A stretch of DNA of 64,000 nucleotides from Roseovarius litoreus (GTDB lineage: Bacteria; Pseudomonadota; Alphaproteobacteria; Rhodobacterales; Rhodobacteraceae): assembly GCF_900142765.1 (NCBI RefSeq), contig NZ_FRCB01000006.1, positions 62,001 to 126,000 of the forward strand. Reading direction: 5' to 3'. The notes beneath the pieces were generated by a model. The model made no database searches. It worked only from the letters and a program-made list of their open reading frames with translations, and had not been told where the DNA came from. Every line of letters starts with the position of its first letter. Position 1 is the first letter of the stretch. The position numbers and the translations under genes were made by a program. Below are positions 34,151 to 42,750 of this stretch, in pieces.

Positions 34151-35209
34151 ATGCCCTCACACCGCCCCCTCACGCTGGGAACCGTGTCCGCCATCGCCAT
34201 CGCCGTCGCAAGCGGCGTCCACGCCTCCGATTTGCGCGATCGCGCGCTCGAGATGTTCGCGGCCCTGCCCTCGACCGTCCCGGCGCTGAACGACAACATC
34301 ATCACCGATGAAAAGGTCGATCTCGGCAAGGCGCTGTTCTTCGATCCCCGGATGTCGGCCTCGGGGGTGTTCTCGTGCAATTCCTGCCATAACCTGGCGA
34401 CCGGCGGCGATGACAACATGCCCACCTCGATCGGCCATGGCTGGCAGCAGGGGCCGCGCAACTCGCCCACCGTGCTCAACGCCGTCTTCAACGAAGCGCA
34501 GTTCTGGGATGGCCGCGCCGCCGATCTTGCCGAACAGGCCAAGGGCCCGGTGCAGGCAGGCGTCGAAATGGCCAACACCCCCGACAACGTGCTCGCCACG
34601 TTGAATTCCATGCCGCAATATCAGGAGTGGTTCCGCGCCTCCTTCCCCGGTCAGGACGATCCCGTGACCTTCGACAATTTCGCCAAGGCGATCGAGGCGT
34701 TCGAGGCCACCCTGATCACGCCCGCGCCGTTCGATGCCTTCCTCAATGGCGACGACAACGCGCTCACCGATCAGCAGAAAGCGGGGCTCGATCTGTTCAT
34801 GGAAAAAGGCTGCTCGGCCTGCCATAACGGCGTCAACCTGGGCGGCACGGGCTATTTCCCCTTCGGCCTGATCGAAAAGCCCGGCGCCGACGTGCTGCCG
34901 CCCGATGACAGGGGGCGGTTCGAAGTCACCAAGACGGCGGACGATTCCTATGTGTTCCGCGCCTCGCCTCTGCGCAATATCGACCAGACCGCGCCCTATT
35001 TCCATTCCGGCAAGGTGTGGGACCTTCGTGTCGCCGTGGCGATCATGGGCACCTCGCAATTGGGCGCCGAGCTCTCTGACGCAGAGGTCGATGACATCGT
35101 GGCTTTCCTCGGCGCGCTGACCGGCAAGATGCCCGAGGTGATCTACCCGCTCCTGCCTGCGGAGACATCCACGACACCCCATCCGACGGGCGAGGTGATC
35201 CCCAACTGA
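34151..35209 (+). CDS. Dihaem cytochrome c peroxidase (CcpA/MauG family)
   Basis: A 352-residue periplasmic protein with a signal peptide (cleavage near VHASDL). Two haem c motifs are seen: CNSCH (76-80) and CSACH (221-225). Surrounding segments (GKALFFDPRMSASG, NSPTVLNAVFNEAQFWDGR, RASPLRNIDQTAPYFHSG) are characteristic. It reduces hydrogen peroxide with electrons from small cytochromes; some relatives oxidise other substrates (MauG). GGAG precedes the ATG. It appears monocistronic, with a hairpin after the stop. Confidence 0.93.
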   Translation: MPSHRPLTLGTVSAIAIAVASGVHASDLRDRALEMFAALPSTVPALNDNIITDEKVDLGKALFFDPRMSASGVFSCNSCHNLATGGDDNMPTSIGHGWQQGPRNSPTVLNAVFNEAQFWDGRAADLAEQAKGPVQAGVEMANTPDNVLATLNSMPQYQEWFRASFPGQDDPVTFDNFAKAIEAFEATLITPAPFDAFLNGDDNALTDQQKAGLDLFMEKGCSACHNGVNLGGTGYFPFGLIEKPGADVLPPDDRGRFEVTKTADDSYVFRASPLRNIDQTAPYFHSGKVWDLRVAVAIMGTSQLGAELSDAEVDDIVAFLGALTGKMPEVIYPLLPAETSTTPHPTGEVIPN

Positions 35210-35236
35210 GCCCCGGCTCGTCCCCGATGACACCAG

Positions 35237-35263
35237 ACCGGCGCAGGCCCCGCCCGCGCCGGT
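35237..35263 (+). terminator. Hairpin after the dihaem peroxidase gene
   Basis: ACCGGCGC (35237-35244) pairs with GCGCCGGT (35256-35263) around an eleven-base loop, followed by TCTCTATTGT. Probable terminator, 28 bp after the stop. Confidence 0.55.
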
Positions 35264-35307
35264 TCTCTATTGTCCGCCCATCCTCGTGTCAGTGCGTGGG
35301 GCAGGCC

Positions 35308-35438
35308 GCGGATGCCTCCGGCGGGAGTATTTGGGGAACGATGAAAGAGGGCCTGCGCCCGCGTTTCTTCTGGCCGGAAATATCCCGGGGGAGGCGTTGA
35401 AATCCCCCAAGGATTTCAACGTTGGGGGCAGAGCCCCC
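35308..35438. repeat. Dispersed intergenic repeat, copy C (complete, modules 1 and 2)
   Basis: The fullest copy. Module 1 (35308-35347) has GATGCCTCCGGCGGGAG and GGGGAACGATGAAAG. Module 2 has GCGTTTCTTCTGGCCGG, AATATCCCGGGGG, a perfect GTTGAAATCC/GGATTTCAAC stem (35396-35405 with 35411-35420) and a GGGGGC/GCCCCC stem (35424-35429 with 35433-35438). It lies between the convergent peroxidase and trxB genes. Confidence 0.88.
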
Positions 35439-35452
35439 ATATGTCGCGGGCG

Positions 35453-36397
35453 TCAGCTCTCTAGTTCGGCGATGAATTTCTCGGCATCGAGGGCCGCCAT
35501 GCAGCCCATTCCGGCGCTGGTCACCGCCTGGCGATAGACATGATCCGTCAGGTCGCCGGCGGCGAAGATGCCGGGGATCGAGGTGCGGGTGCTGCCGGGC
35601 TCCACCTTGACGTAATCGCCGTGATGCATGTCGAGCTTGCCCTTGACCAGCTCGCTTGCCGGCGCGTGGCCGATGGCGATGAACACGCCCTTGCAGGGGA
35701 TGTCGCGTGTCTCTCCGGTCTGGGTGTTCTTGACCCGTATGCCGGTGACGCCCTTGGGGGCGTCCTCGCCCAGCACCTCCTGCAATTCGTGGAACCAAAG
35801 CGTCTCGATCTTGGGGTGCTTGAACAAACGGTTCTGCAGGATCTGTTCGGCGCGCAGCGTGTCGCGGCGGTGGATGAGCGTCACTTTCGAGGCGAAATTG
35901 GTCAGGAACAGCGCCTCTTCCACGGCGGTGTTGCCGCCGCCGACCACCACGATCTCCTCGCCGCGATAGAAGAACCCGTCGCAGGTGGCGCAGGCCGAGA
36001 CCCCGAAGCCCTTGTAGGCCTCTTCCGAGGGCAGGCCCAGCCATTTGGCCCGCGCGCCCGTCGCCAGGATCACCGAATCCGCCGTATAGGTGGCGCCGCT
36101 GTCTCCCCGGGCCACGAAGGGCCGCGCCTCGACATCGAGCTCGGTGATGATGTCGCCGATGATCTCGCAGCCCATCGCTTTCGCATGGTCCTGCATCCGC
36201 ACCATAAGGTCGGGGCCCTGCACTTCGGTGTCGCCGGGCCAGTTCTCGACCTCGGTGGTGGTGGTCAGCTGCCCGCCCGGCTCGATCCCCTGCACGAGGA
36301 TCGGCTCCAGCATGGCGCGGCTGGCATAGACGCCTGCCGTATAACCGGCGGGGCCGGACCCTATGATGAGGCATTTGGTGTGGCGCGTCTCGGACAT
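35453..36397 (-). CDS. trxB: Thioredoxin-disulfide reductase
   Basis: A 314-residue flavoenzyme that passes electrons from NADPH to thioredoxin. The FAD motif GSGPAGYTAGVYASRA is at residues 13-28, the redox centre CATC at 136-139 (CATCDGFFYRG), the NADPH motif GGGNTAVEEA follows, and the late FAD motif GIFAAGDLTD is present. Complete and of normal length. It faces a dispersed repeat at its 3' end. Confidence 0.97.
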   Translation of the reverse strand: MSETRHTKCLIIGSGPAGYTAGVYASRAMLEPILVQGIEPGGQLTTTTEVENWPGDTEVQGPDLMVRMQDHAKAMGCEIIGDIITELDVEARPFVARGDSGATYTADSVILATGARAKWLGLPSEEAYKGFGVSACATCDGFFYRGEEIVVVGGGNTAVEEALFLTNFASKVTLIHRRDTLRAEQILQNRLFKHPKIETLWFHELQEVLGEDAPKGVTGIRVKNTQTGETRDIPCKGVFIAIGHAPASELVKGKLDMHHGDYVKVEPGSTRTSIPGIFAAGDLTDHVYRQAVTSAGMGCMAALDAEKFIAELES

Positions 36398-36474
36398 CTG
36401 GGCTCTCCGTATGGTCGGGTCAGGCCGGATATAGCCTTGCCCGCGTCCGGGGGAAACCCCATGCGAGATGAAAG

Positions 36475-36505
36475 AAGGGCCCGCGCGGCGATGCGGCGGG
36501 CCCTT
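36475..36505 (-). terminator. Hairpin after the VWA-domain gene
   Basis: AAGGGCCCGC (36475-36484) pairs perfectly with GCGGGCCCTT (36496-36505). On the minus strand it follows the VWA-gene stop by about 27 bp and is followed by CTTCTTTCATCTC, a poor T-run. Probable terminator, upstream of trxB. Confidence 0.6.
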
Positions 36506-36532
36506 GGGTGATTTTCAGGTTCTGAGGCGCTC

Positions 36533-37432
36533 TCAGGCTGCCCGACGCTTGCGACGCAGCGCCGCCAGCCCGCCCAGACCGGTCAGCAAGAGCCAGCCAC
36601 CGGCCGGCAGCGGTATCTGGCCCGAGGGGGGCTGGGTGGTGATTTCCTGCACCTTGATGTCAATGAATGCAGAGCTGAATGAATCATTCCACTTATTTGT
36701 CTCGTCTGCTTGCCGAAGGACGTTTAGATCCCAAACGGCACCGCCGGAATTCAACGCTAGGCTGTCGTAATCCAGTGAGTTCGAGGATGAATTCAGAGTT
36801 CCAAGAGCGGTTGTGAAAAAGCCACCTGAACCATCGGCGGTGTACGCATCATTGTTATTGTTGATGCCGATTACACCTGTCGTGTTGCCGTTCCCGTCCT
36901 CGATGGAACTTACATTCAGAATCGCGTTGAGGACTGTTTTGGTGCTGGAAAGAAGAGATGCAATGCTCGACATCGTGTTGGTCGATCCGGGCGTGTCGTC
37001 GCGGTTTTCATCGGTCACCAAAATGAAGTTTCGCGCAGCGCCGGCTCGAAAGCTGAGGTTGTCGAACGCGAATTTGATCGCATCATATCCATCCTCGAAA
37101 CCACCGGAAGTGATCAACGATTCGATTCCAGTTTTCGCTGCATCTACGGTGGTCAGACCGGTGACAAGTCTTGGAGCATCATAAAGGCCACCGGTTGCCG
37201 TACTGCCACCGAACCCGATCACGCCATATTTCACATCAGTGACATTTGCCAATCCGAGTGCGCTGTTCAGCGATGTGATAGTACTGGCCAAAAAATCCTG
37301 CTCGCCTGCCATGGAGCCAGATTCATCGACGATGAAAACAACATCGGCTTGAGTGTTAGTCACAGCGTAGCTGGATTGCGCGGTAAGCGCGGCGGTGGCT
37401 ATCGTGATAGCACCTATAAAGTGTTTAATCAT
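36533..37432 (-). CDS. VWA-domain protein with VPLPA-CTERM sorting signal
   Basis: A 299-residue exported protein. Residues 1-23 are a signal peptide. A von Willebrand A domain follows, with the MIDAS motif DESGS at 36-40 and a later threonine/aspartate set (LVTDENRDD). The end is a sorting signal: IPLPAGGWLLLTGLGGLAALRRKRRAA, that is, a PLPA motif, a membrane helix and a basic tail. VPLPA-CTERM proteins are processed by exosortase D-type enzymes (established for the family); no exosortase is in the window. Codon use is visibly less GC-rich than in neighbours. AGGGGGA precedes the ATG. Likely a surface or biofilm protein. Confidence 0.85.
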   Translation of the reverse strand: MIKHFIGAITIATAALTAQSSYAVTNTQADVVFIVDESGSMAGEQDFLASTITSLNSALGLANVTDVKYGVIGFGGSTATGGLYDAPRLVTGLTTVDAAKTGIESLITSGGFEDGYDAIKFAFDNLSFRAGAARNFILVTDENRDDTPGSTNTMSSIASLLSSTKTVLNAILNVSSIEDGNGNTTGVIGINNNNDAYTADGSGGFFTTALGTLNSSSNSLDYDSLALNSGGAVWDLNVLRQADETNKWNDSFSSAFIDIKVQEITTQPPSGQIPLPAGGWLLLTGLGGLAALRRKRRAA

Positions 37433-37803
37433 GGGTATCCCCCTTTTCAAATGTTTTCAGGGCCGCAACGGCCCATAATTGACCGCGTCAAAAGCAGCGA
37501 CAGCCGACGTCACGGGGAACAGGAAACAAGGCACATGGGAACAGGCGCGAGACGACGGCACCCGCTACACAAAACACGGGTTTGCCCTCTATCAAACGGT
37601 ATGAGAATACCACGTTTTGACCATTTGGAGAACACATTCCTGCCCGAATTGACCATTTTCACGGGGATTTCACCCCGAAAAGACAGTCATTCTGTCCTGA
37701 TTTCTCCGGTTGCGCCTAACAAAGTTGCGAGTTATTGAAATAATATTGCGCGCGCCTGCGGTGGCGTTATAACTTTCACCAATTCAAACCATTGGAGCGA
37801 ATC
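37433..37803. other. 371-bp AT-richer divergent intergenic region
   Basis: It separates the VWA gene (minus) from the Lrp regulator (plus) and must hold both promoters. It is lower in GC than the window average. Open frames across it have no recognisable protein sequence. No confident promoter, RNA or repeat was found. Confidence 0.5.
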
Positions 37804-38304
37804 ATGTCCGCAACCCGTCTGGACGAGATCGATCGCAAGATTCTGTCCGAACTTCAGGCAGATGGACGGATGACCAATGTGGAGCTGGCGCGCCGCGTCG
37901 GAATCTCGGCGCCGCCCTGTCTGCGCCGGGTCCGCACGCTCGAGGAGCAGGGCTATATTCGCGGCTATCACGCCGATGTCGATCCGCGCGAGCTGGGCTT
38001 CGAAGTGCAGGTCTTCGCGATGGTCGGTCTGCAAAGTCAGGCCGAGGCCGATCTGAGCGCCTTCGAGACCCGGTGCCGCAACTGGCCCTTGGTGCGCGAG
38101 TGTCACATGCTCAATGGCGAGGTGGATTTCATCCTCAAATGCGTGGCCCCCGATCTCAGCACCTTTCAGCGCTTCCTGACCGAAGAGCTGACCGCCGCCG
38201 ACAATGTGGCCAGCGTCAAGACCTCGCTCGTGATCCGCGGCGCCAAGGATGAACCGGGCGTGCCTTTCGACATTCTCGAAGCGCGGCTGAACAAGTCGGC
38301 CTGA
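37804..38304 (+). CDS. Lrp/AsnC-family transcriptional regulator
   Basis: A 166-residue regulator. The N-terminal helix-turn-helix is seen in LDEIDRKILSELQADGRMTNVELARRVGISAPPCLRRVRTLEEQGYIRGY (residues about 6-55 in segments), and the C-terminal RAM/AsnC ligand-binding domain follows (VFAMVGLQSQ, HMLNGEVDFILKCV). Such proteins sense amino acids and often control a divergent transporter. GGAGCGA precedes the ATG at 37804. The target is not clear; the divergent gene is a VWA surface protein. Confidence 0.93.
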   Translation: MSATRLDEIDRKILSELQADGRMTNVELARRVGISAPPCLRRVRTLEEQGYIRGYHADVDPRELGFEVQVFAMVGLQSQAEADLSAFETRCRNWPLVRECHMLNGEVDFILKCVAPDLSTFQRFLTEELTAADNVASVKTSLVIRGAKDEPGVPFDILEARLNKSA

Positions 38305-38340
38305 CACCCCGTTCGTCGGGCAAGCCTCGGCAGCGCCGCC

Positions 38341-39135
38341 TCAGGCGGCGTCGATCTGCCCGCCCCAGCTGAAGGGCAGCCGCAGATGCGCCAGGGGGCC
38401 GAAATCCCCGGGCGCGCGGATATGCGGGAAGAACGACAGGAACAGGTCCAGCATCTGCGCCCCCATCTGCCGCTCGAAGCCGATGCCGGGGTGGAATGTC
38501 TCGAAGTCCAGCCCCCCGGCGGTGATCGTGGCATGCTGCTGCAGGCACAGGTGATAGACCGTGATCGCCGCAGGCGGCGTGATCTCGACCACATTGACCC
38601 CATCGGCCAGATCGCGCACCGGGCTCAGCACCCGGTCGCCGCCGAAACTGTCCCGCAGATTGGCCGGGCGCGACAAGAGCCGCGCGCCGGGCCCCGCCAT
38701 CAGATTGGTCATCGGGCGCTCCATGCCAAAGGCATCCGGCATGATCCGGGTGACCCGGCATGTCGGTGCCGGCACGCCCGCGACATTCGGCACCATCGTC
38801 ATCGACCCGATCCAGATCAGCTTTTGCGGACCATACTCGGCGGTGTCGATCTCGCAGCCGGGCATCAGGTCCTCGACCGCGACCTGTCCCTGGGGCGTGC
38901 GGATGAGCGTGCCGCGCGCAAAGGCGGAAAAGGCGCATTCAAAGGCAGGGATCGCAGGCCCGATATTCTCGGAATCCTGGATCGAACCGTCCGCCAGTTC
39001 CGCCATGATGCGATATTTGCGCAGCATCCGCGCCTTGCGCGCGGTGCCGCTGGCCGGGGTATCGCCGCCCGGCTGCGTTCTGTCTTCGGGGCGACGGCCC
39101 ACTCCGATCGAGGCCGCCGAATAGGGGATCGTCAT
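38341..39135 (-). CDS. Hint-domain protein lacking the usual nucleophilic cysteine
   Basis: A 264-residue protein without signal peptide. Residues 73-190 match the Hint (Hedgehog/intein) type 2 pattern: FARGTLIRTPQGQVAVEDLMPG, then PQKLIWIGS, and late PAAITVYHLCLQQHATITAGGL. The position where self-splicing Hint domains have Cys1 is Ala/Phe here (AFARGT); a Cys lies five residues earlier (Cys67). It therefore probably does not self-cleave in the normal way. Rhodobacterales carry many such proteins, of unknown role. The 3' end is convergent with the Lrp gene. Confidence 0.8.
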   Translation of the reverse strand: MTIPYSAASIGVGRRPEDRTQPGGDTPASGTARKARMLRKYRIMAELADGSIQDSENIGPAIPAFECAFSAFARGTLIRTPQGQVAVEDLMPGCEIDTAEYGPQKLIWIGSMTMVPNVAGVPAPTCRVTRIMPDAFGMERPMTNLMAGPGARLLSRPANLRDSFGGDRVLSPVRDLADGVNVVEITPPAAITVYHLCLQQHATITAGGLDFETFHPGIGFERQMGAQMLDLFLSFFPHIRAPGDFGPLAHLRLPFSWGGQIDAA

Positions 39136-39293
39136 GTTGTGTCACCTTCAGGCTCGTTACAACCGCGCCGGCCCCCACCGACGACGACAAAAGGACATGA
39201 AACCGTGTGCATTCGTACCTCAGGCGCGCGGCTGTGCCGCTCTGCCTGTCCCGGATCACATCGGGCCGCTGCTGTGTCGGCCCTCTTGCCGCC

Positions 39294-39401
39294 TCAGGCT
39301 GCGCGCGTTTCGGCCTTGCGCCGTGCATTGCGGCCAAAGGGCAGGGCGGGCAACGGCTGCATGCTCGTCTCGATCACCGATTTCATCCAACGCTTTTTCA
39401 T
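39294..39401 (-). CDS. 35-residue small protein, previously uncalled
   Basis: The minus strand from the ATG at 39401 reads MKKRWMKSVIETSMQPLPAL, then a basic tail ending in ETRAA and TGA. AGGA lies eight bases before the ATG. The KKRWMKSVI start and the basic, Pro/Gly-containing second half resemble very short proteins I recall from other Rhodobacterales, but this was not checked. It lies upstream of, and on the same strand as, the Hint-domain gene (158-bp gap). Nothing else was seen in the 282 bp between it and pgeF. Confidence 0.55.
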   Translation of the reverse strand: MKKRWMKSVIETSMQPLPALPFGRNARRKAETRAA

Positions 39402-39683
39402 GGTCTTGTCCTCATACAACTGTCACTGCTCGACGCTTTGTCCGTCATCGGCATCACTATGCCCGCGCTTTGGGGCCGCGATTTGACCGCGACACGCGGA
39501 GGTGCAATTTTTTTGCCAATCCGCCGGGCGAATTGTGAAATTGGACCGCATTTCGGAATTTCTTTTTAAATCAGGTGCTTGAGGGGAGTCAGGCAGTCAC
39601 GCCCGGCTGTGTCCCAGCCCCAATTTTGGCAATCCTGTGGACGTGTCCGCCCCGGATCGGCCCCAATCTCGGATCCGCCCGCC

Positions 39684-40439
39684 TCAGATCCGGATGACCG
39701 AGATCAACCGCCCGTAATCCGCCTCTCCCGCATGGGTCGTGCGGCGATAGGAAAAGAACCGCTCCGGGTCCGAATAGGTGCAATGCCGCGTCCATTCGCA
39801 CTGACCGACCCCGGCCTGCCGCAGCCTGTGCAGCCCAAAGCCCGGCAGATCGAACAGATACCGGTCGCCCTCTCCATTGGCGAAGAAACGGGCATTGCCC
39901 GCGTCATCGGCCATGAAATCCTCAAGCAGTTCCGGCCCCACCTCATAGGTCCTCTGGCTGATCGACGGTCCGATGACGGCCCGGATCGCGCAGCGCTTGG
40001 CGCCCAGTGCCTCCATCGCGTCGACCGTGGCCTCCAGCACACCGTCCAGCGCGCCGCGCCAGCCTGCATGGGCCGCACCCACGACGCCTGCATCCGGGTC
40101 TGCGAACAGCACCGGCTGGCAATCGGCGGTCAGTACTGCCAGCGCCACGCCCGGTGTGGCGCTCACCAGAGCGTCGGCGCGCGGGCGTTCGGTCAATGGC
40201 CCGCTCACCGGGATCACATCCGCCGAATGCACCTGGTGCAGCGTCACCAGATGATCGGGCGCCACCCCCATCGCCGTGGCCACCCTCGCGCGGTTGATGC
40301 TCACGATCTCGGACTGGTCCGACGATCCCGGCCCGCAATTCAGGCCCTGGAACACCCCCGAAGACGCGCCTCCGCGCCGGGTGAAGAACCCGTGACGGAA
40401 GGGCGACAGGCTGTCGGCGGTGATGATTTCCAGCGTCAT
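39684..40439 (-). CDS. pgeF: Peptidoglycan editing factor PgeF (laccase-domain)
   Basis: A 251-residue protein of the YfiH/PgeF family. The metal/catalytic residues are seen: LHQVHSADV (His71), LTADCQPV (Cys107) and AAHAGWRG (His124). In E. coli PgeF removes wrongly built L-Ser-containing peptidoglycan precursors; older annotations call it polyphenol oxidase. Its ATG overlaps the stop of the midA-like gene (ATGA), third gene of lgt-midA-pgeF. Confidence 0.93.
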   Translation of the reverse strand: MTLEIITADSLSPFRHGFFTRRGGASSGVFQGLNCGPGSSDQSEIVSINRARVATAMGVAPDHLVTLHQVHSADVIPVSGPLTERPRADALVSATPGVALAVLTADCQPVLFADPDAGVVGAAHAGWRGALDGVLEATVDAMEALGAKRCAIRAVIGPSISQRTYEVGPELLEDFMADDAGNARFFANGEGDRYLFDLPGFGLHRLRQAGVGQCEWTRHCTYSDPERFFSYRRTTHAGEADYGRLISVIRI

Positions 40440-41512
40440 GTCTCAAGTCCGGGCGGCGGCGCCGCCGTTTCGGGGAAAAGCCCAAGTACCTTGAAGACCG
40501 TCCCCATTTCCGCGGGATGGGTCAAGCGCCGATGTGCCGCGACATGCGCGTCCAGCGCCGCACCCTCAAGCCCATGCGCCAGCGCCTGCGCCCGCGCGGT
40601 GATGCCCAGCCGCTCCAGAAACACCCCCTGCGGGGTCAGACGGCTATGCTTTGCCGGGGCAGCGGCCTGCGCCAGCGCCTCGAAATCCACATGCGCGGTC
40701 AGATCCGCCCCGCCGGGATCGGCCAGCGGATCGGCGGCTTCATGCCCCGCCACCGCCTGAAACGTATCGCCCAGGGACCGCCAGTCGCCATAATCCACGA
40801 TCAGCGCCGCCCCGCCCCGTGCCCCGATTCGCGCGCCGATCGCCCCCGCCATGGCCTGCGCGCCCACGCAGATCTCGACGATATCGCCATCGCGCGTGTC
40901 CTCCATCCGATGCGCCAGCGCCGCCACCGGCTTGGGCGCGCTCAACCCAAGGGCCAGCGCGTCGCCGCTCAGCCCGACACAGCGTTCGCGCCACATCCCG
41001 CCCTCGCGTTGAAGCTGCCGGATCGGCAGCGCGTCGAAGAACTCGTTGGCCAGCAAAAACAGCGGCGCATCGGGAAGCGCATCCACATGATCGTGCCACG
41101 TGATGTCATCGCGTCCCAAAGCCCTACTCAGCGTCGCCCCCTGCACCGCCCTGAGCGTGGGCGAGGTCTCGACCAGATGCACCCGCATCGCCGCGTGAAA
41201 CCCCGGCACCGCCCTTGTTGCGCGCAGCACATCGGCCATCAGCGTCCCGCGCCCCGGCCCGCATTCCGCCAGCGTGACCCCCTCCGGCGATCCCTGATCC
41301 ATCCACGCCTGCGCCAGCGACAGGCCCAGAAGCTCTCCGAACATCTGGCTGATTTCCGGCGCCGTGGTGAAATCGCCCGCCGCCCCCAGCGGGTCGCGCG
41401 TGGCGTAATAGCCATGTTCTGGATGCATCAGGCAGTCGGCCATATACTCGGCCAGCGTCATCGGCCCGTCCGCCCGGATGCGTGCGATCAGGATATCGCG
41501 CAGCCCGCTCAT
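40436..41512 (-). CDS. MidA/NDUFAF7-family SAM-dependent methyltransferase
   Basis: A 358-residue methyltransferase. The N-terminal [25 protein letters not shown] segment and [18 protein letters not shown] are diagnostic of the MidA family, and the SAM site is [12 protein letters not shown]. The mitochondrial relative NDUFAF7 dimethylates an arginine of a complex I subunit; a similar role in bacteria is inferred. It overlaps both neighbours by four bases (ATGA), in the order lgt-midA-pgeF. Confidence 0.9.
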   Translation of the reverse strand: MSGLRDILIARIRADGPMTLAEYMADCLMHPEHGYYATRDPLGAAGDFTTAPEISQMFGELLGLSLAQAWMDQGSPEGVTLAECGPGRGTLMADVLRATRAVPGFHAAMRVHLVETSPTLRAVQGATLSRALGRDDITWHDHVDALPDAPLFLLANEFFDALPIRQLQREGGMWRERCVGLSGDALALGLSAPKPVAALAHRMEDTRDGDIVEICVGAQAMAGAIGARIGARGGAALIVDYGDWRSLGDTFQAVAGHEAADPLADPGGADLTAHVDFEALAQAAAPAKHSRLTPQGVFLERLGITARAQALAHGLEGAALDAHVAAHRRLTHPAEMGTVFKVLGLFPETAAPPPGLET

Positions 41513-42396
41513 GCGCCCGCGCGACGCGCCCGCACGATCAGCACCAGACCCAGCACCACCATCGGCAGCGACAGGATCTGCCCCATGCTCAGCCCCAGCT
41601 GTCCCATCTGCCAGGCATAGCCCATCGGGTTGTCGGGCGTGATGAACTGCGCATCCGCCTGCCGCACGAACTCCACCACGAAACGCGACAGCCCATAGCC
41701 CGCAAAGAACACGCCCGCCACCAGACCGGGCCGCTTGAGCGCGCCGCGCCCCCAGACCATCCACAAAAGGATCGCCCCCAGCAGAAGCCCTTCCAGCCCC
41801 GCCTCATATAATTGCGACGGATGCCGTGCGCAGGGTCCCTCGATACCCGGGCAATCCTGCGCCCGCGCCGTCGGGAAAACGACGCCCCAAGGCAGGTCCG
41901 TGGGCCGCCCCCAAAGCTCGGCATTGATGAAATTCGCGATCCGCCCCAGCAGCAGCCCCACCGGCGTCGCCATGCACAGCGCATCGGCCACCGACAGCAT
42001 CGGGATGCCGCGTTTGCGCGCGAACAGGATACAGGCCACCACCACACCCAGAAGCCCGCCATGAAACGCCATGCCGCCTTGCCAGACCTGCAGGATTTCA
42101 AGCGGATGCGCCAGATAATAGCCCGGCTGGTAAAACAGCACGAATCCCAGCCGCCCGCCAAGGATCACCCCAAGGATCACCCATGTCAGCAGGTCCTCGA
42201 CCGCGCGCGCATCCATCGGCGCCGCGCCGTTCGGCCACAGATGCGGCCGGCGCACCGCCGCCACCACCAGCCGCCAGCCGATCACGATCCCCGCGATATA
42301 GGCCAGCGCATACCAGCGCAGCGAAAATTCCATCCCGAACAGCGCGATGGTGAAAATCTCCGGCGAGATATCTGGAAAGGGGATCATGGCCTTCAT
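41509..42396 (-). CDS. lgt: Prolipoprotein diacylglyceryl transferase
   Basis: A 295-residue inner-membrane protein with about seven helices. It has the Lgt signature [16 protein letters not shown] and the essential His in [11 protein letters not shown]. It transfers a diacylglyceryl group from phosphatidylglycerol to the lipobox cysteine, the first step of lipoprotein maturation. An alternative start is the Met at 42387. First gene of the lgt-midA-pgeF operon; divergent from ubiK. Confidence 0.96.
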   Translation of the reverse strand: MKAMIPFPDISPEIFTIALFGMEFSLRWYALAYIAGIVIGWRLVVAAVRRPHLWPNGAAPMDARAVEDLLTWVILGVILGGRLGFVLFYQPGYYLAHPLEILQVWQGGMAFHGGLLGVVVACILFARKRGIPMLSVADALCMATPVGLLLGRIANFINAELWGRPTDLPWGVVFPTARAQDCPGIEGPCARHPSQLYEAGLEGLLLGAILLWMVWGRGALKRPGLVAGVFFAGYGLSRFVVEFVRQADAQFITPDNPMGYAWQMGQLGLSMGQILSLPMVVLGLVLIVRARRAGA

Positions 42397-42493
42397 GCGC
42401 GTCTGTGTGCCTTTGGTTGTCGAAAGAAGTCAATCCTTGTCCCGGCCGGGCGCAGGCTCCATATAGGGGGAAACTGTAACGCCGGAGAGACCC

Positions 42494-42742
42494 ATGCAAA
42501 CCCGCAACAAGGTTCTGGACGATATCTCGCAACTCATGACCAACGCCATGGGCGTCGCTCAGGGTGCGCGCGAAGAGGCCGAGACTGCGATGAAATCCAT
42601 GATCGACCGCTGGCTGGCGGACCGTGATTTCGTCACCCGCGAGGAATTCGACGCCGTGCGCGCCATGGCTCAGAAGGCCCGCGAGGAAAACGAGGCGCTG
42701 AAAGCCCGCCTCGACGCCCTCGAAGCCGCATCTCGCGGCTGA
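42494..42742 (+). CDS. ubiK: UbiK/BMFP-family accessory factor
   Basis: An 82-residue helical protein: a membrane-binding amphipathic N-terminal helix (VLDDISQLMTNAMGVAQG) and a coiled-coil C-terminus (FDAVRAMAQKAREENEALKARLDAL). This is the UbiK (YqiC, formerly DUF526) layout. UbiK assists ubiquinone synthesis with UbiJ. GGAGAG precedes the ATG. Single gene, with only 8 bp between its stop and that of the convergent regulator gene. Confidence 0.88.
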   Translation: MQTRNKVLDDISQLMTNAMGVAQGAREEAETAMKSMIDRWLADRDFVTREEFDAVRAMAQKAREENEALKARLDALEAASRG

Positions 42743-42750
42743 TCGGCGCT

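Noticed and set aside
39134..39569. Plus-strand open frames between the Hint-domain gene and pgeF
   Set aside because: No ribosome sites or sensible protein sequence; the minus-strand 35-residue ORF is the better candidate.
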